A stretch of DNA of 49,694 bases, taken from Bacteroidales bacterium (GTDB lineage: Bacteria > Bacteroidota > Bacteroidia > Bacteroidales > FEN-979). Position numbers and translations under genes: made by a program. Under the pieces are notes generated by a model. It made no database searches and was not told the origin of the DNA. It saw nothing but the letters and a program-made list of their open reading frames with translations. Positions 35,922 through 45,166 of the stretch are shown here, piece after piece (the stretch's first letter is position 1; the number at the start of each line of letters is the position of its first letter). The stretch is from the NCBI GenBank assembly GCA_030681475.1, contig JAUXWT010000073.1:1-49694 (forward strand), in the 5' to 3' direction.

Positions 35922-36362
35922 ATGAAAACAGCAAAATTAATCTTCGCACTCAGTCTTGCACTGATCTTCGCCGCAGGGGCCAGCAGCATGTACGCCCAAA
36001 ATCTGTCACTACAGGATATCCCTGTTGAAAAAGCCAAAATGATCGCTTACGTTGTTAGGATCGAAAATTTACCCAACATCATGAGTTCCGACGTGCATTA
36101 CCTTATCATGATGACCAATGAGATGGGTCGTCCGGTTGCACCGCCTCAATCTTTTCGCCGTGGTGTATGGGATTACACCTTTTATGAAGGTGGAACGGTT
36201 CGTGGCGCCAGGGTGGCCAGGATGATTCAAGCGCCCTCCACACCACATTCCCCGATAATTCCTCCAACCGTGAAAACAGGGATTTTCTACGGCGGAGCCA
36301 GCTACCTGTTTATCATAAAGCCTGTTCCCGCTGTAAGTGATACCGAAGCCGTTGTTGAGTAG
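35922..36362 (+). CDS. Small secreted protein of unknown function
   Basis: A 146-residue protein with a clear signal peptide (MKTAKLIFALSLALIFAAG, probable cut near residue 25 after MYAQ). The mature part has no motif known to me; it is beta-rich with RIENLPNIMSSDVHYLIMM and a proline-rich stretch (PSTPHSPIIPPTVK) and no T9SS domain. It is a single-gene unit between a C-tract promoter and a strong terminator, which suggests regulated, possibly high, expression. Confidence 0.75.
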   Translation: MKTAKLIFALSLALIFAAGASSMYAQNLSLQDIPVEKAKMIAYVVRIENLPNIMSSDVHYLIMMTNEMGRPVAPPQSFRRGVWDYTFYEGGTVRGARVARMIQAPSTPHSPIIPPTVKTGIFYGGASYLFIIKPVPAVSDTEAVVE

Positions 36363-36390
36363 ATCAGAGGGCAGACAACGAAGACCATCA

Positions 36391-36425
36391 AAAGAGAGGG
36401 CGTCCGGAATGGGCGCCCTCTCTTT
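36391..36425. terminator. Strong two-way terminator hairpin
   Basis: The arms 36391-36402 (aaagagagggcg) and 36414-36425 (cgccctctcttt) are perfectly complementary with an 11-base loop, flanked by A-rich and T-rich sequence on the two sides. It should end both the small secreted protein gene and the converging large gene that stops at 36440. Confidence 0.85.
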
Positions 36426-36439
36426 CTTTATTTCAACGA

Positions 36440-39364
36440 TTATCTGAACAGCACTTTAAAGCGCTGTATCCCTTCAACAGTTTCAACCGCGACGATATAC
36501 ATCCCTGTGTTGGTTTTGCCTTTGAACTGTGTGCGTTGTAGTTCAATAACATGCCGGCCGGCCTTTACTTTTTCAAGCGATGAATAGACCAACTGGCCGG
36601 TGATGGCCGTTACAGTAATGTTCACATCTGAATTTTGCTGAAGATCAACGGCGACATGTAACTGGTCGTCACACGGATTAGGAAAGACATAAACAAACTG
36701 TGCATCCAGTCTCTCCTTGCCGGGTACAGATGTCAATGTGGAATCATACCCGCCCGAAAGGCAAACCACTCCTCCGTTCCGGCCTCCGACAACAAGCTCC
36801 ATGGAATTGTCGCCTACTATGTCAGAAATTGCATCCAGTGCATCGATCGGCGTATTTCCGACGAGCGCTTTCAACACGTCGCCGGCGGTGCCATCCAGGA
36901 AATAGGTGCGGTTATCTACATACAAGGTACCTATCGCTGCATCATTGGTCCCATCCCAGGTGACATCCCCCACGTTGGTCACGTTCCACGATTTATCAGA
37001 AAGTGGCTGCTGCCATAATATCGAAGCATCGTAACCGTTGATCATCACCCCTTTGGCGCCACTGTGGGCAACCAGAAAATCGGGATGGCCATCTTTGTTC
37101 ACATCGCCCATATCTTCAAACCGGAGGATGATGGCATTTGACTGAACCGTAGTGATCTTATCCATGCTTCCGGTAACGATGTTATGGAAATAAACATTAC
37201 CCGAATAATCACCGGAAGCCACATCTTTGATCCCGTCGCCGGTAAAATCATCGATCTGAATCAACGCCCACGTGGATGATCCCATTGGTATTTTGGTCCA
37301 TAAAATGGCCCCGGTAACCCCGTTGATCCCATAAACCCGCGATTGTCCCTGGCTGGCATTGGTAGCGCCGGCTACTACATCAGGTTTGCCATCGCCGGTA
37401 AAATCCTCGACGCCGATAACAGAGAACACAGCTCCTTCGGTGGGGCATATCCAGATTGGCAGGCCGGTTAGTCCGTTCAGGCAGAATACACGCCTCGGGC
37501 CGGTAAGATTCCCATCGTCGCCGGCACAGGCAAGTACATCGTTTGAACCATCGTTGTTGTAATCGTACTTCGTGTCAACCTGGTAAACCCATCCCCCGCC
37601 TCCAAATGCATGGGTGTCGTACCGCCACAGCGGGGTGCCTGTTTTACCCGACAAGGCGCGTACCGAACGGTCGCCACCGGTCGTTCCTACGATTACATCC
37701 TCGTAACCATCGTTGTCAATGTCGTTGATGGTAGCGAGGGCGTTTTGCTGATAAACGTTTCCGGAATAGATCTCTGTGGCCCACATCAGATCGGCCTGCC
37801 CGGAGGAGTTGCCATTTAGGCAACGGATAAAATTATCTTCGGAAGTGATCACGACATCGTTTATGCCATCGCCGGTGATATCCTGAATCGGCCGGATACC
37901 TTTCGGACTGTTATCGAATGAGCCGGTAATTATGTAGCTCCACAATGGTGTTCCTATCGGATACTTCGCATCCACTCCCGTACCCAGCAGATGTACGATA
38001 AAAGGATTCTGGGTGAGGTCGTTTGAGGTAATATTCAGGGTGGAATTATAAGTAATCCCTGCGGTCGGATGAAACCATATACCTATATTAACAGTCTGCA
38101 AAGGCAAGATAGAGATCGGAAGGACCACCGATGAACTGATCATGAAATTTGGATCGGCCATGGTCAACGCAGTGATCGTGAGTGGCTGGTCGCCATTGTT
38201 GTTAACCGGCAGATACCAGCGTGAATAGGCTCCTTTTCGCCGGTCGCCCCAGTTATGCAGGGTATCCGTAATATTTATGTGGGGGCCTGAAATCACGGCA
38301 TTCCCGGTAAGGGTAAGGGTTACTGTCGGCTGAATGGGGTCGGTTGAATTGATAAATGCCTGGGTGTTCAAAGGTCCGGATACAACCGGATGGTAGGTGA
38401 ACGGGATGTTCACTGAATTCCCGGGCGTAACCGTTGCAGGCATCGAGAATGAGGTAGTTACAGGTTGTCCGGCAATAAAGCCGACATTGTTGATCACCAG
38501 ATTGGCCGTTCCGGTGTTCTGAACCTGGCAATTCCACACAGAGGAGCTTCCAACGGTCACCGTTCCATAGTTATGGCTGGCTACGGGTACGGTAATGACC
38601 GGTGTGCCGGAACCCAGCAGGTCAACTTTGTATAACTTACTGTTCGATCCTAATTCTCCGGCACAGTACCAAAGATAAGTGCCATCGTAAACGATCCCTG
38701 ATGGTTTCAGTATTTGTGAGGCATGGCTCTCGATCACTGATCCCGTAGGGGTAACTTTATAAAGCATATTACCGTAATAATCAGCGATCCAGAGATTTGT
38801 TCCCTGTGTGCAAATATCCCATGGCTGGTTATTCGGCGGCACAAATTGGGAAAGAACCGTTCCGGCTGAATTGATATTGTAAACAATTCCCGGGTCGGGA
38901 TAGTAGGTGCAAACCCAATAGTTGCCGTTATCGTAGGCAATGCCCGACATGTAATGGTTTGGCAGGGTAAGTGTTGAAACCATGCTGCCGGCCAGTGTAA
39001 ATTCATGGGCAACAGCAGGCGGGGTTGAACCCGATGGCTGGCTGATCGTCACAAGATTCGGATTTTTGTACGTCAGGCCGAAGGCATCGTTGAAGGTACC
39101 CACGCATTGCAGGGAATTTGTACCGTTTGCCGGATTGAATTTATGGATGTTGCTCCCGTTTGAACCGTAGATCCCGAAATAGATATAAGTTCCGTCCCAT
39201 GCCAGCCCGGAGGCCTTGCCCGGGATGGTATAGGAAGCCACGATGGACCAGGAGGCCGGCGATGAAGGAAGATATGGAATCTGTCCCTGGATAACAGGAG
39301 TCATAACCAGCATAAACAAAAACACTGCCGGGATTAAGGGGAATTTTAATAGTGGTTTTTTCAT
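36440..39364 (-). CDS. Large T9SS-secreted FG-GAP/VCBS beta-propeller protein
   Basis: A 974-residue surface or secreted protein. It has a signal peptide (to about residue 28), then a first propeller-like region (about 30-250, SGLAWDGTYIYFG, SGIAYDNGNYWV, SGIVYDGTYLWY), two ASPM/Hydin-like Ig domains (about 255-460, HNYGTVTVGSSSVW, HNWGDRRKGAYSRW), a second propeller of FG-GAP/VCBS repeats with Asp-rich calcium loops (DITGDGIND, DIDNDGYEDV, DFTGDGKPDV, DVNKDGHPDF; about 480-880), and a type A T9SS sorting domain at the end (VYVFPNPCDDQLHVAV written here in part). Likely an adhesin or carbohydrate-binding scaffold; the ligand is unknown. Confidence 0.88.
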   Translation of the reverse strand: MKKPLLKFPLIPAVFLFMLVMTPVIQGQIPYLPSSPASWSIVASYTIPGKASGLAWDGTYIYFGIYGSNGSNIHKFNPANGTNSLQCVGTFNDAFGLTYKNPNLVTISQPSGSTPPAVAHEFTLAGSMVSTLTLPNHYMSGIAYDNGNYWVCTYYPDPGIVYNINSAGTVLSQFVPPNNQPWDICTQGTNLWIADYYGNMLYKVTPTGSVIESHASQILKPSGIVYDGTYLWYCAGELGSNSKLYKVDLLGSGTPVITVPVASHNYGTVTVGSSSVWNCQVQNTGTANLVINNVGFIAGQPVTTSFSMPATVTPGNSVNIPFTYHPVVSGPLNTQAFINSTDPIQPTVTLTLTGNAVISGPHINITDTLHNWGDRRKGAYSRWYLPVNNNGDQPLTITALTMADPNFMISSSVVLPISILPLQTVNIGIWFHPTAGITYNSTLNITSNDLTQNPFIVHLLGTGVDAKYPIGTPLWSYIITGSFDNSPKGIRPIQDITGDGINDVVITSEDNFIRCLNGNSSGQADLMWATEIYSGNVYQQNALATINDIDNDGYEDVIVGTTGGDRSVRALSGKTGTPLWRYDTHAFGGGGWVYQVDTKYDYNNDGSNDVLACAGDDGNLTGPRRVFCLNGLTGLPIWICPTEGAVFSVIGVEDFTGDGKPDVVAGATNASQGQSRVYGINGVTGAILWTKIPMGSSTWALIQIDDFTGDGIKDVASGDYSGNVYFHNIVTGSMDKITTVQSNAIILRFEDMGDVNKDGHPDFLVAHSGAKGVMINGYDASILWQQPLSDKSWNVTNVGDVTWDGTNDAAIGTLYVDNRTYFLDGTAGDVLKALVGNTPIDALDAISDIVGDNSMELVVGGRNGGVVCLSGGYDSTLTSVPGKERLDAQFVYVFPNPCDDQLHVAVDLQQNSDVNITVTAITGQLVYSSLEKVKAGRHVIELQRTQFKGKTNTGMYIVAVETVEGIQRFKVLFR

Positions 39365-39572
39365 TAGTCTGAGATTAATTTATTACTGATCAATTAAATA
39401 CCATAAACCAGGGAAACACCAGTGTGCAAATATTTAATTCTCATTACTTTGAAATAATTGCCTAAAGATATGAAATTTTATCCGTACAAATAATAAATAT
39501 TGATCAAGAATTTTGCCGAATCTGACGCAAGATAACAAAAAAGGGTTCGTCACACATCACGACTTTTTTACA

Positions 39573-39580
39573 TATCTTTG
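39573..39580 (+). promoter_or_regulatory. Likely -7 element of the radical SAM gene
   Basis: TATCTTTG followed by CA fits TAnnTTTG and stands 25 bases before the ATG at 39606. A matching TTTG is not present at 19 bases; TTCG at 39546 is the nearest. Confidence 0.5.
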
Positions 39581-39605
39581 CACATTGATTGCATGAGCAA
39601 GTGTT

Positions 39606-41216
39606 ATGACGGTTTTGTACGATGGAGTAGTAAACTGTTTGTTGGTACAGACAAAATTTTCAGCCTATAGTTTCTGGAATTATCAGGAAGTTTGCGAAAT
39701 GGTTGGGAAAAAATATCCGGCTGCTCCCCTTGGATTACTCACCGTTGCCGCCCTTCTGCCTCAGCGCTGGCAATTCAAACTGATTGATGAGAATGTTGAA
39801 TCATTGCACGATGAACATCTGCAATGGGCCGATCTTGTTTGTATCGGTGGCATGCTCCCACAACAAAACAGCATGCTTGCTCTCATCACCAGAGCCCACG
39901 AAATGGGCGCTACGGTTGTGGTAGGCGGGCCGGATCCGACTTCACAGCCCGACCTCTATTCGGATGCTGATTTCCTTGTTTTGGGGGAGGGAGAAATTAC
40001 AATTCCCCTATTCCTGGATGATTTAAAAAAGGGTGCGAAGATCGGTAAATATCTCTCCCCCGACAGGGCCGATATGCTTAAGGCAGTTGTCCCACGCTAT
40101 GACCTGATCAGTTTTTCGGACTATATCATGATCGGACTTCAATTCATTCGTGGATGTCCGTTCAACTGTGAGTTTTGTGATGTCATCGAACTGTACGGAC
40201 GCATTCCCCGATTCAAAACCAACGAACAGGTTATCAGAGAATTACAGGCGCTCTACGATCTGGGATACCGGGGCCATATTGACATGGTTGACGATAACTT
40301 CATCGGGAATAAAAAAAAGGTCAAAGGCCTTTTACGTGAAATCATCACCTGGTCGAAAGCCCGCAAATACCCTTTCTTTTTTACGACCGAGGCTTCGGTA
40401 AATCTTGCCGATGACGATGAATTGCTTCAACTTATGAAGGATGCCGATTTCAGGTATGTATTCCTTGGCATTGAGACTCCTGATAATGAGACACTCGCGT
40501 TGAATAACAAGAACCAGAACGTCAACAAGTCCATCGGAGATGCTGTGATGAAGATCATGTCGTACGGAATGGTGAGCAACGGAGGCTATATTCTTGGTTT
40601 TGACAGTGACCGGGCTCATATTGCCAAACAGATGATCGACTCCATTCAGGATTCGGGTATCTGCATGGCCATGATCGGGTTGTTGTATGCTTTACCGAAT
40701 ACCCAACTCACCCGCAGGCTTGAACTGGAAAACCGCTTGTTTCACCACTCTTCCAAGGCGGTCACAGACGGCGATATTGACCAGATGACCAGCGGGTTGA
40801 ACTTTCTTACCCTCACATCGCGGGTCGAAATTCTGAAAAATTACATCCTGATCATCGAAACCATTTTCAAACCGTCGAATTATTATAAACGGGTAATTTT
40901 TACAGGGTTGCATGTCAAAACGAATTATAAACATAAACCTGGTCTGAAAACCTGGCTGATCTATATGCGTTCTTTCCTGCGGGTTTGTAAAAAGGCTGGG
41001 TTTTCAAAGGCTACCGGATATTTTTATTGGAAAATGTTTTTTACGGTGATCTTCCGGAATCCCGGAGGTATTGAACCTGCGGTAAACCTGGCAGCCATGT
41101 TCATCCACTTCCGGAAACAGAAGGAGTACATTGTCTCGGTTACCAGACAGATGATCTCTGGCATTGAAGAAACCGGGGAAGAGGTGTTTAATGAACGGAT
41201 GATGGGGCGGTCTTGA
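39606..41216 (+). CDS. B12-binding-domain radical SAM enzyme (DUF4070 type)
   Basis: A 536-residue enzyme. The N-terminal part (about 10-150) is a B12-binding-like Rossmann domain (PLGLLTVAALLPQ, VVVGGPDPTSQPDLY, VLGEGEITI). The radical SAM core carries the Fe4S4 motif C184-PFN-C188-EF-C191 in RGCPFNCEFCDV, with FIGNKKKVKGLL and FTTEASVNLADDDELLQLM beyond, and a C-terminal DUF4070-like helical region. Relatives include methylases and lipid-modifying enzymes such as HpnP/HpnR. The true substrate is not known. It stands alone, with a heptamer array downstream. Confidence 0.88.
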   Translation: MTVLYDGVVNCLLVQTKFSAYSFWNYQEVCEMVGKKYPAAPLGLLTVAALLPQRWQFKLIDENVESLHDEHLQWADLVCIGGMLPQQNSMLALITRAHEMGATVVVGGPDPTSQPDLYSDADFLVLGEGEITIPLFLDDLKKGAKIGKYLSPDRADMLKAVVPRYDLISFSDYIMIGLQFIRGCPFNCEFCDVIELYGRIPRFKTNEQVIRELQALYDLGYRGHIDMVDDNFIGNKKKVKGLLREIITWSKARKYPFFFTTEASVNLADDDELLQLMKDADFRYVFLGIETPDNETLALNNKNQNVNKSIGDAVMKIMSYGMVSNGGYILGFDSDRAHIAKQMIDSIQDSGICMAMIGLLYALPNTQLTRRLELENRLFHHSSKAVTDGDIDQMTSGLNFLTLTSRVEILKNYILIIETIFKPSNYYKRVIFTGLHVKTNYKHKPGLKTWLIYMRSFLRVCKKAGFSKATGYFYWKMFFTVIFRNPGGIEPAVNLAAMFIHFRKQKEYIVSVTRQMISGIEETGEEVFNERMMGRS

Positions 41217-41219
41217 AGC

Positions 41220-41268
41220 GTGACACGTAACGCGTGACGCGTGACGCGTTACAGGTGACGGGTGACAA
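41220..41268. repeat. Heptamer array (GTGACGC-type), 7 units
   Basis: GTGACAC, GTAACGC, GTGACGC, GTGACGC, GTTACAG, GTGACGG, GTGACAA run in a strict 7-base period directly behind the radical SAM gene. The last unit plus ATGA is the reverse complement of the TCATTTGTCAC at 9386 and 6806. Confidence 0.8.
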
Positions 41269-41334
41269 ATGAGTTGCAGACGTGGATTATTTTTTTATTA
41301 GTTCTCGGATTAACAACATAAACTTTTTACAACT

Positions 41335-42345
41335 ATGGCAGAAATGATCGTGGAGCCGATTGAAAAATACGGGCTCAGCAAAGAATCGCGACCTAAAATC
41401 CTCTTCTCGAAAGTAGGTATTGTCGGATGTGGCAGAGTGGGGAAGGATTTGGTAATCACCGCGTCAAAACATGGAATTGAAGTAGTTTTTCTTGAACTCA
41501 GTGAGGAGTTGATCCATAAATCAATGGATGAGATCGCCAGGGACCTGGATCAGGAAATAAACCAGTGGGGACTGACACCAGGAGAAAAAACTGTGATCCT
41601 CTCAAAGATAAGGGGAACTGTTTCGTACGAAGATTTCCACGATTGTGAATTGGTGATTGAAACAATTAAATCGCAGCAACGGACCCCGAGTTTTGAGATG
41701 CGAAAGGAGGTTTTCAGGAATATTGAAAAAGTAGTTAACGATGATTGCATTATTGCCACCAACTCCTCTACCATTGTTGTCACTGAATTATCCTCAGAAT
41801 TAATACACAAAGAGCGGTGCGTCAGCCTTCATATATCCACCACGGCTCCCGGCGCCAGTGTTGTGGAGCTGGCAAAAGGACTTCATACCTCTGATGAGGC
41901 CTATGAAAAAGTCATCAAATTCGTACAGTTGCTCGGAAAATTGTCTATCCCGGTGATCGAATCACCTGGTTTGGTGAGTGTGAGGCTCTTCGTGGTGTTT
42001 CTGAACGAGGCATGTGAAACACTGATGGAAGGGGTCTGTTCTATGGAAGATATAGATCTCACCATGCGTTCCAGTATGAACATGCCTTTGGGCCCGTTTG
42101 AATTTGCCGATAAAGTGGGCCTTGACAAAATAATGCGCTGGATGGAGAACCTGTACAGTGAGTTTGGCATGACCCGGTATATCGCATCTCCCATGATCAA
42201 AAAACTCGTCCGGGCAAACAGGCTTGGAAGGATCAGTGGAAGAGGCTTTTACGAATATGACGCCGATGGGAATAAAATCGTAAAAGACCCTTATAACATC
42301 GGAGAACTTCATCCCACCCCATTCCAAACCAGTAAAAGCCAGTAA
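41335..42345 (+). CDS. 3-hydroxyacyl-CoA dehydrogenase family protein
   Basis: A 336-residue NAD-binding oxidoreductase. The Rossmann motif is VGIVGCGRVGKDL (about 28-40), then VVFLE, NSSTIVVTEL, and the C-terminal helical 3HCDH domain with PLGPFEFADKVGLDKIM. Normal members oxidise 3-hydroxybutyryl-CoA; here the usual HFFNP-like active-site stretch is LHISTTAPGASVVEL, keeping the histidine but not the following FNP. An N-terminal extension of about 25 residues precedes the fold. It lies 20 bases ahead of acetate kinase, so both may work in short-chain acid fermentation. Confidence 0.85.
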   Translation: MAEMIVEPIEKYGLSKESRPKILFSKVGIVGCGRVGKDLVITASKHGIEVVFLELSEELIHKSMDEIARDLDQEINQWGLTPGEKTVILSKIRGTVSYEDFHDCELVIETIKSQQRTPSFEMRKEVFRNIEKVVNDDCIIATNSSTIVVTELSSELIHKERCVSLHISTTAPGASVVELAKGLHTSDEAYEKVIKFVQLLGKLSIPVIESPGLVSVRLFVVFLNEACETLMEGVCSMEDIDLTMRSSMNMPLGPFEFADKVGLDKIMRWMENLYSEFGMTRYIASPMIKKLVRANRLGRISGRGFYEYDADGNKIVKDPYNIGELHPTPFQTSKSQ

Positions 42346-42365
42346 TCGATTAATAAATAATCACC

Positions 42366-43577
42366 ATGAATATACTCGTATTAAATTGTGGAAGTTCTTC
42401 CATTAAATATCAGCTCTTTAACCATGAAAGTCACCGGCTTTTTGCCAAAGGCGTTGTTGAAAAGGTAGGGATGAAAGGCTCGTTCCTGAGGCATGAAAAG
42501 GAGAACGGCGATAAGGTGAAGCTCGAAGGGGAGGTAATTGATCATCAAACCGGCATAGAATACATACTTGGCGTGCTGATCAGTAAGGACCACGGTTGCA
42601 TCACCGCAATGTCGGAGATCAACGCCGTGGGGCACAGAATGGTACATGGCGGAGAACGTTTTCAGGATAGTTGCCTGATCAACGAAGATACACTAGAAGA
42701 CTTCAAGGCCTGCATCCCCCTTGCCCCGCTTCATAACCCTGCAAATTTAAAGGGGGTTCTGGCCATGCAGCATTTGCTTCCGGAGATCCCTCAGGTGGCT
42801 GTTTTTGATACAGCTTTTCATCAGACCATGCCTCCGCATGCCTATATGTATGCCATCCCCCATTCGCTATATAAAAAATATGGCATCCGCAGGTATGGCT
42901 TTCATGGTACCAGCCATTATTATGTCGCCCGCCGGGCTTGTGAGATCCTCGGGGTGGGTATGGAAACACTGAGGATCATCACCTGTCACCTTGGAAACGG
43001 CACCTCAATGACAGCCATCAAGAACGGCAAATCAATCGATACCTCCATGGGATTGACCCCTGTTGAAGGATTGATCATGGGTACACGCAGCGGGGATATG
43101 GACCTTGGCGTGCTGACTTTTGTGATGGAAAAGGAGGAGTTGAATATCGCGGTCGCCAATACGCTGGTCAATAAACACAGCGGCATGCTTGGGATAACCG
43201 GTGTCTCTTCCGACATGCGGGAAATCGAAAAGGAGGCGGAGGCGGGAAATGAAAGGGCCATCCTTGGACTGGAGATGTTTCGCTACCGGATAAAAAAGTA
43301 TATCGGGGCCTATGCGGCTGCTCTTGGGGGGCTTGATCTGCTCATTTTCACCGGCGGTATCGGCGAAAACGACCCGGTTACCCGTGAATCATGCTGTTCT
43401 GACCTCGAATACATGGGTTTGGAATTTGACAACGAGAAAAATGCAGGCATACGGGGTAAAGAGGTCATGCTGAGCAAACCGGGCTCAAAGGTTATGGTCA
43501 TGACCATTCCCACCAACGAAGAACTTATCATTGCAGAACACACATACAAGATTGTTTCCGGGGTTGGGCGAAACTGA
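42366..43577 (+). CDS. ackA: Acetate kinase
   Basis: Interconverts acetyl phosphate + ADP and acetate + ATP. The 403 residues are normal length. Motifs are LVLNCGSSSIKYQLF at the N-terminus, GHRMVHGGERF, VAVFDTAFHQTMP, RYGFHGTSHYYVARRA, HLGNGTSM, and FTGGIGEN in the C-terminal domain, together covering the nucleotide and acetate sites. Propionate or butyrate kinase activity cannot be excluded, but the pattern is that of AckA. No phosphotransacetylase gene is next to it. Confidence 0.95.
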   Translation: MNILVLNCGSSSIKYQLFNHESHRLFAKGVVEKVGMKGSFLRHEKENGDKVKLEGEVIDHQTGIEYILGVLISKDHGCITAMSEINAVGHRMVHGGERFQDSCLINEDTLEDFKACIPLAPLHNPANLKGVLAMQHLLPEIPQVAVFDTAFHQTMPPHAYMYAIPHSLYKKYGIRRYGFHGTSHYYVARRACEILGVGMETLRIITCHLGNGTSMTAIKNGKSIDTSMGLTPVEGLIMGTRSGDMDLGVLTFVMEKEELNIAVANTLVNKHSGMLGITGVSSDMREIEKEAEAGNERAILGLEMFRYRIKKYIGAYAAALGGLDLLIFTGGIGENDPVTRESCCSDLEYMGLEFDNEKNAGIRGKEVMLSKPGSKVMVMTIPTNEELIIAEHTYKIVSGVGRN

Positions 43578-43580
43578 TAT

Positions 43581-43627
43581 TGATTTACGATTGGACGATT
43601 TACGATTTAAGATTGGACGATTTACGA
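43581..43627. repeat. Interspersed repeat (GATTTACGATTGGAC units)
   Basis: Alternating TTTACGAT and TGGACGAT units of 7-8 bases, repeated about six times, between ackA and the Ycf48-like gene. The same units occur at 45038-45166 and 35058-35083. Confidence 0.75.
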
Positions 43628-43673
43628 AGAAGGTGAGGATTTTATTACTTTGATATAGCAATCTGAAATATTT

Positions 43674-45038
43674 ATGGCATCCAGCATTTTCATCCGAAGT
43701 ATCTCAATTCTTTTTATTCTCCTCCTGGCTTCTGTCAATTCATACACACAAGGATCATGGGAAAGGATCAATGTTCCCACCAGCAAGTATCTCAGGTCGG
43801 TTTGCTTTGTTGACAGCCTTTACGGATGGGTAGCCGGTGATTCAGGCATCATCCTTCATACAACAACCGGTGGTGCGGCGTGGGTGCAGCAGGAAACCAA
43901 TATTGTCAATGATGTTGAGTATGTGTTTTTCCTGAATCGTAACCTTGGATGGGCTTCTTCGTTCAATTACACCACCATACCCTACGGTACAATCCTGTTA
44001 AAAACCACTGACGGAGGCGCCACCTGGTTGAGTCAGCCCTATCCGCAGGAGAACATCTTTATCACCTGCATCCTCTTCAGGGATTCACTCAACGGATGGA
44101 TGGGCGGTATGCCCCACGCGCTGGTCAGGACTACTGATGGTGGTGTGAACTGGACACAGGCAGCTATTGACACGAGTACGCTGGCTTTTTTTCCGGTACT
44201 GAGCATCCAGTTTTACAACGACCAGTATGGTTATGCCAGTGGAGGGATGTTTGACATTGCCGGGGTAACCTGGCACACCTCCGACGGAGGAAATACGTGG
44301 TATGCCATTGATCCTGTCCAGGCGCCTGCTGATGAAGTTCATGGGCTTCATATTTTCGACTCCCTGCATGTGTTGGGGGCCGGCGGCGATCCCGATTTTG
44401 GGTACGGGGTCGGTTTGATCCGGACAAATGATGGCGGACAGAACTGGAACTACCAGGAACTTACCATCCAGGGTAATGCATATGACATTGATTTCAGAAA
44501 TGATCATGAAGCCTGGGCCCCGCTTGGTCCACGGCGAAAGCTGATCTACAGTCTTGATGCGGGTGTAACATGGACCGTTGTTCTTACTCCTGATTCTACC
44601 GCCATTTATGACATGACCTTTCCCGATTCCCTTCATGGCTTTGCTGTCGGTAGAGATGGAGCCATGTTGAAATACCATCCGCCGGTTATCCCGTCAGTGC
44701 AGAATTTTCCGCGGCAAGGGAACGGATACAGGCTCTATCAAAACAAACCCAACCCAGTTCAGGGAGCAACGACCATCAGATTTTCGGTCCCTCCTGCCGG
44801 GGAGCATAGAAATCTCCCGACCAATCAGTCGGAAGCGAAAATTCTGTTGAAAGTGTATGATGTTTTAGGAAAGGAAGTTGCCCGTCTGCAACATGAATTC
44901 CAACCTCCCGGGGATCATGAATTCGAGTTTGATGCTTCAACCCTGCCGGGAGGAATCTACTTTTACTCGCTTCATTTAGTCACCCGTGGCCAAACCAAAA
45001 TGGTGGCCGAACCCAGACAGATGATCAAACTGAACTGA
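43674..45038 (+). CDS. T9SS-secreted protein with Ycf48/BNR-like propeller
   Basis: A 454-residue secreted protein. After a signal peptide (to about residue 26) come several propeller blades of the type LYGWVAGDSGIILHTTTGG.W, LGWASSF, LLKTTDGGATW, NGWMGG, LVRTTDGGVNW, which match the Ycf48-like/BNR Asp-box pattern. The C-terminal part (about 345-454) is a T9SS type A sorting domain with YRLYQNKPNPVQGATTIRF, LKVYDVLGKEVARL and LPGGIYFYSLH. Function on the surface is unknown. It converges on the TonB receptor across an inverted-repeat region. Confidence 0.88.
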   Translation: MASSIFIRSISILFILLLASVNSYTQGSWERINVPTSKYLRSVCFVDSLYGWVAGDSGIILHTTTGGAAWVQQETNIVNDVEYVFFLNRNLGWASSFNYTTIPYGTILLKTTDGGATWLSQPYPQENIFITCILFRDSLNGWMGGMPHALVRTTDGGVNWTQAAIDTSTLAFFPVLSIQFYNDQYGYASGGMFDIAGVTWHTSDGGNTWYAIDPVQAPADEVHGLHIFDSLHVLGAGGDPDFGYGVGLIRTNDGGQNWNYQELTIQGNAYDIDFRNDHEAWAPLGPRRKLIYSLDAGVTWTVVLTPDSTAIYDMTFPDSLHGFAVGRDGAMLKYHPPVIPSVQNFPRQGNGYRLYQNKPNPVQGATTIRFSVPPAGEHRNLPTNQSEAKILLKVYDVLGKEVARLQHEFQPPGDHEFEFDASTLPGGIYFYSLHLVTRGQTKMVAEPRQMIKLN

Positions 45039-45166
45039 TTTACGATTGGACGATTTACGATTTCAGATTGAATTGTTTGATTCACGATTTACGATTGATG
45101 AGCGCTAATCGTAAATCGTTTAATCGTAAATTAATTCGTCAATCGTAAATCGTCCAATCTGAAATT
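45038..45166. repeat. Inverted set of GATTTACGATT repeats between converging genes
   Basis: The left arm (about 45038-45070) has GATTTACGATTGGACG and the right arm (about 45138-45166) its reverse complement, CGTCCAATC with AATCGTAAATC. Further copies lie between. The RNA from either strand can fold, so the block may end both transcripts of the Ycf48-like gene and the TonB receptor gene. Confidence 0.7.
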
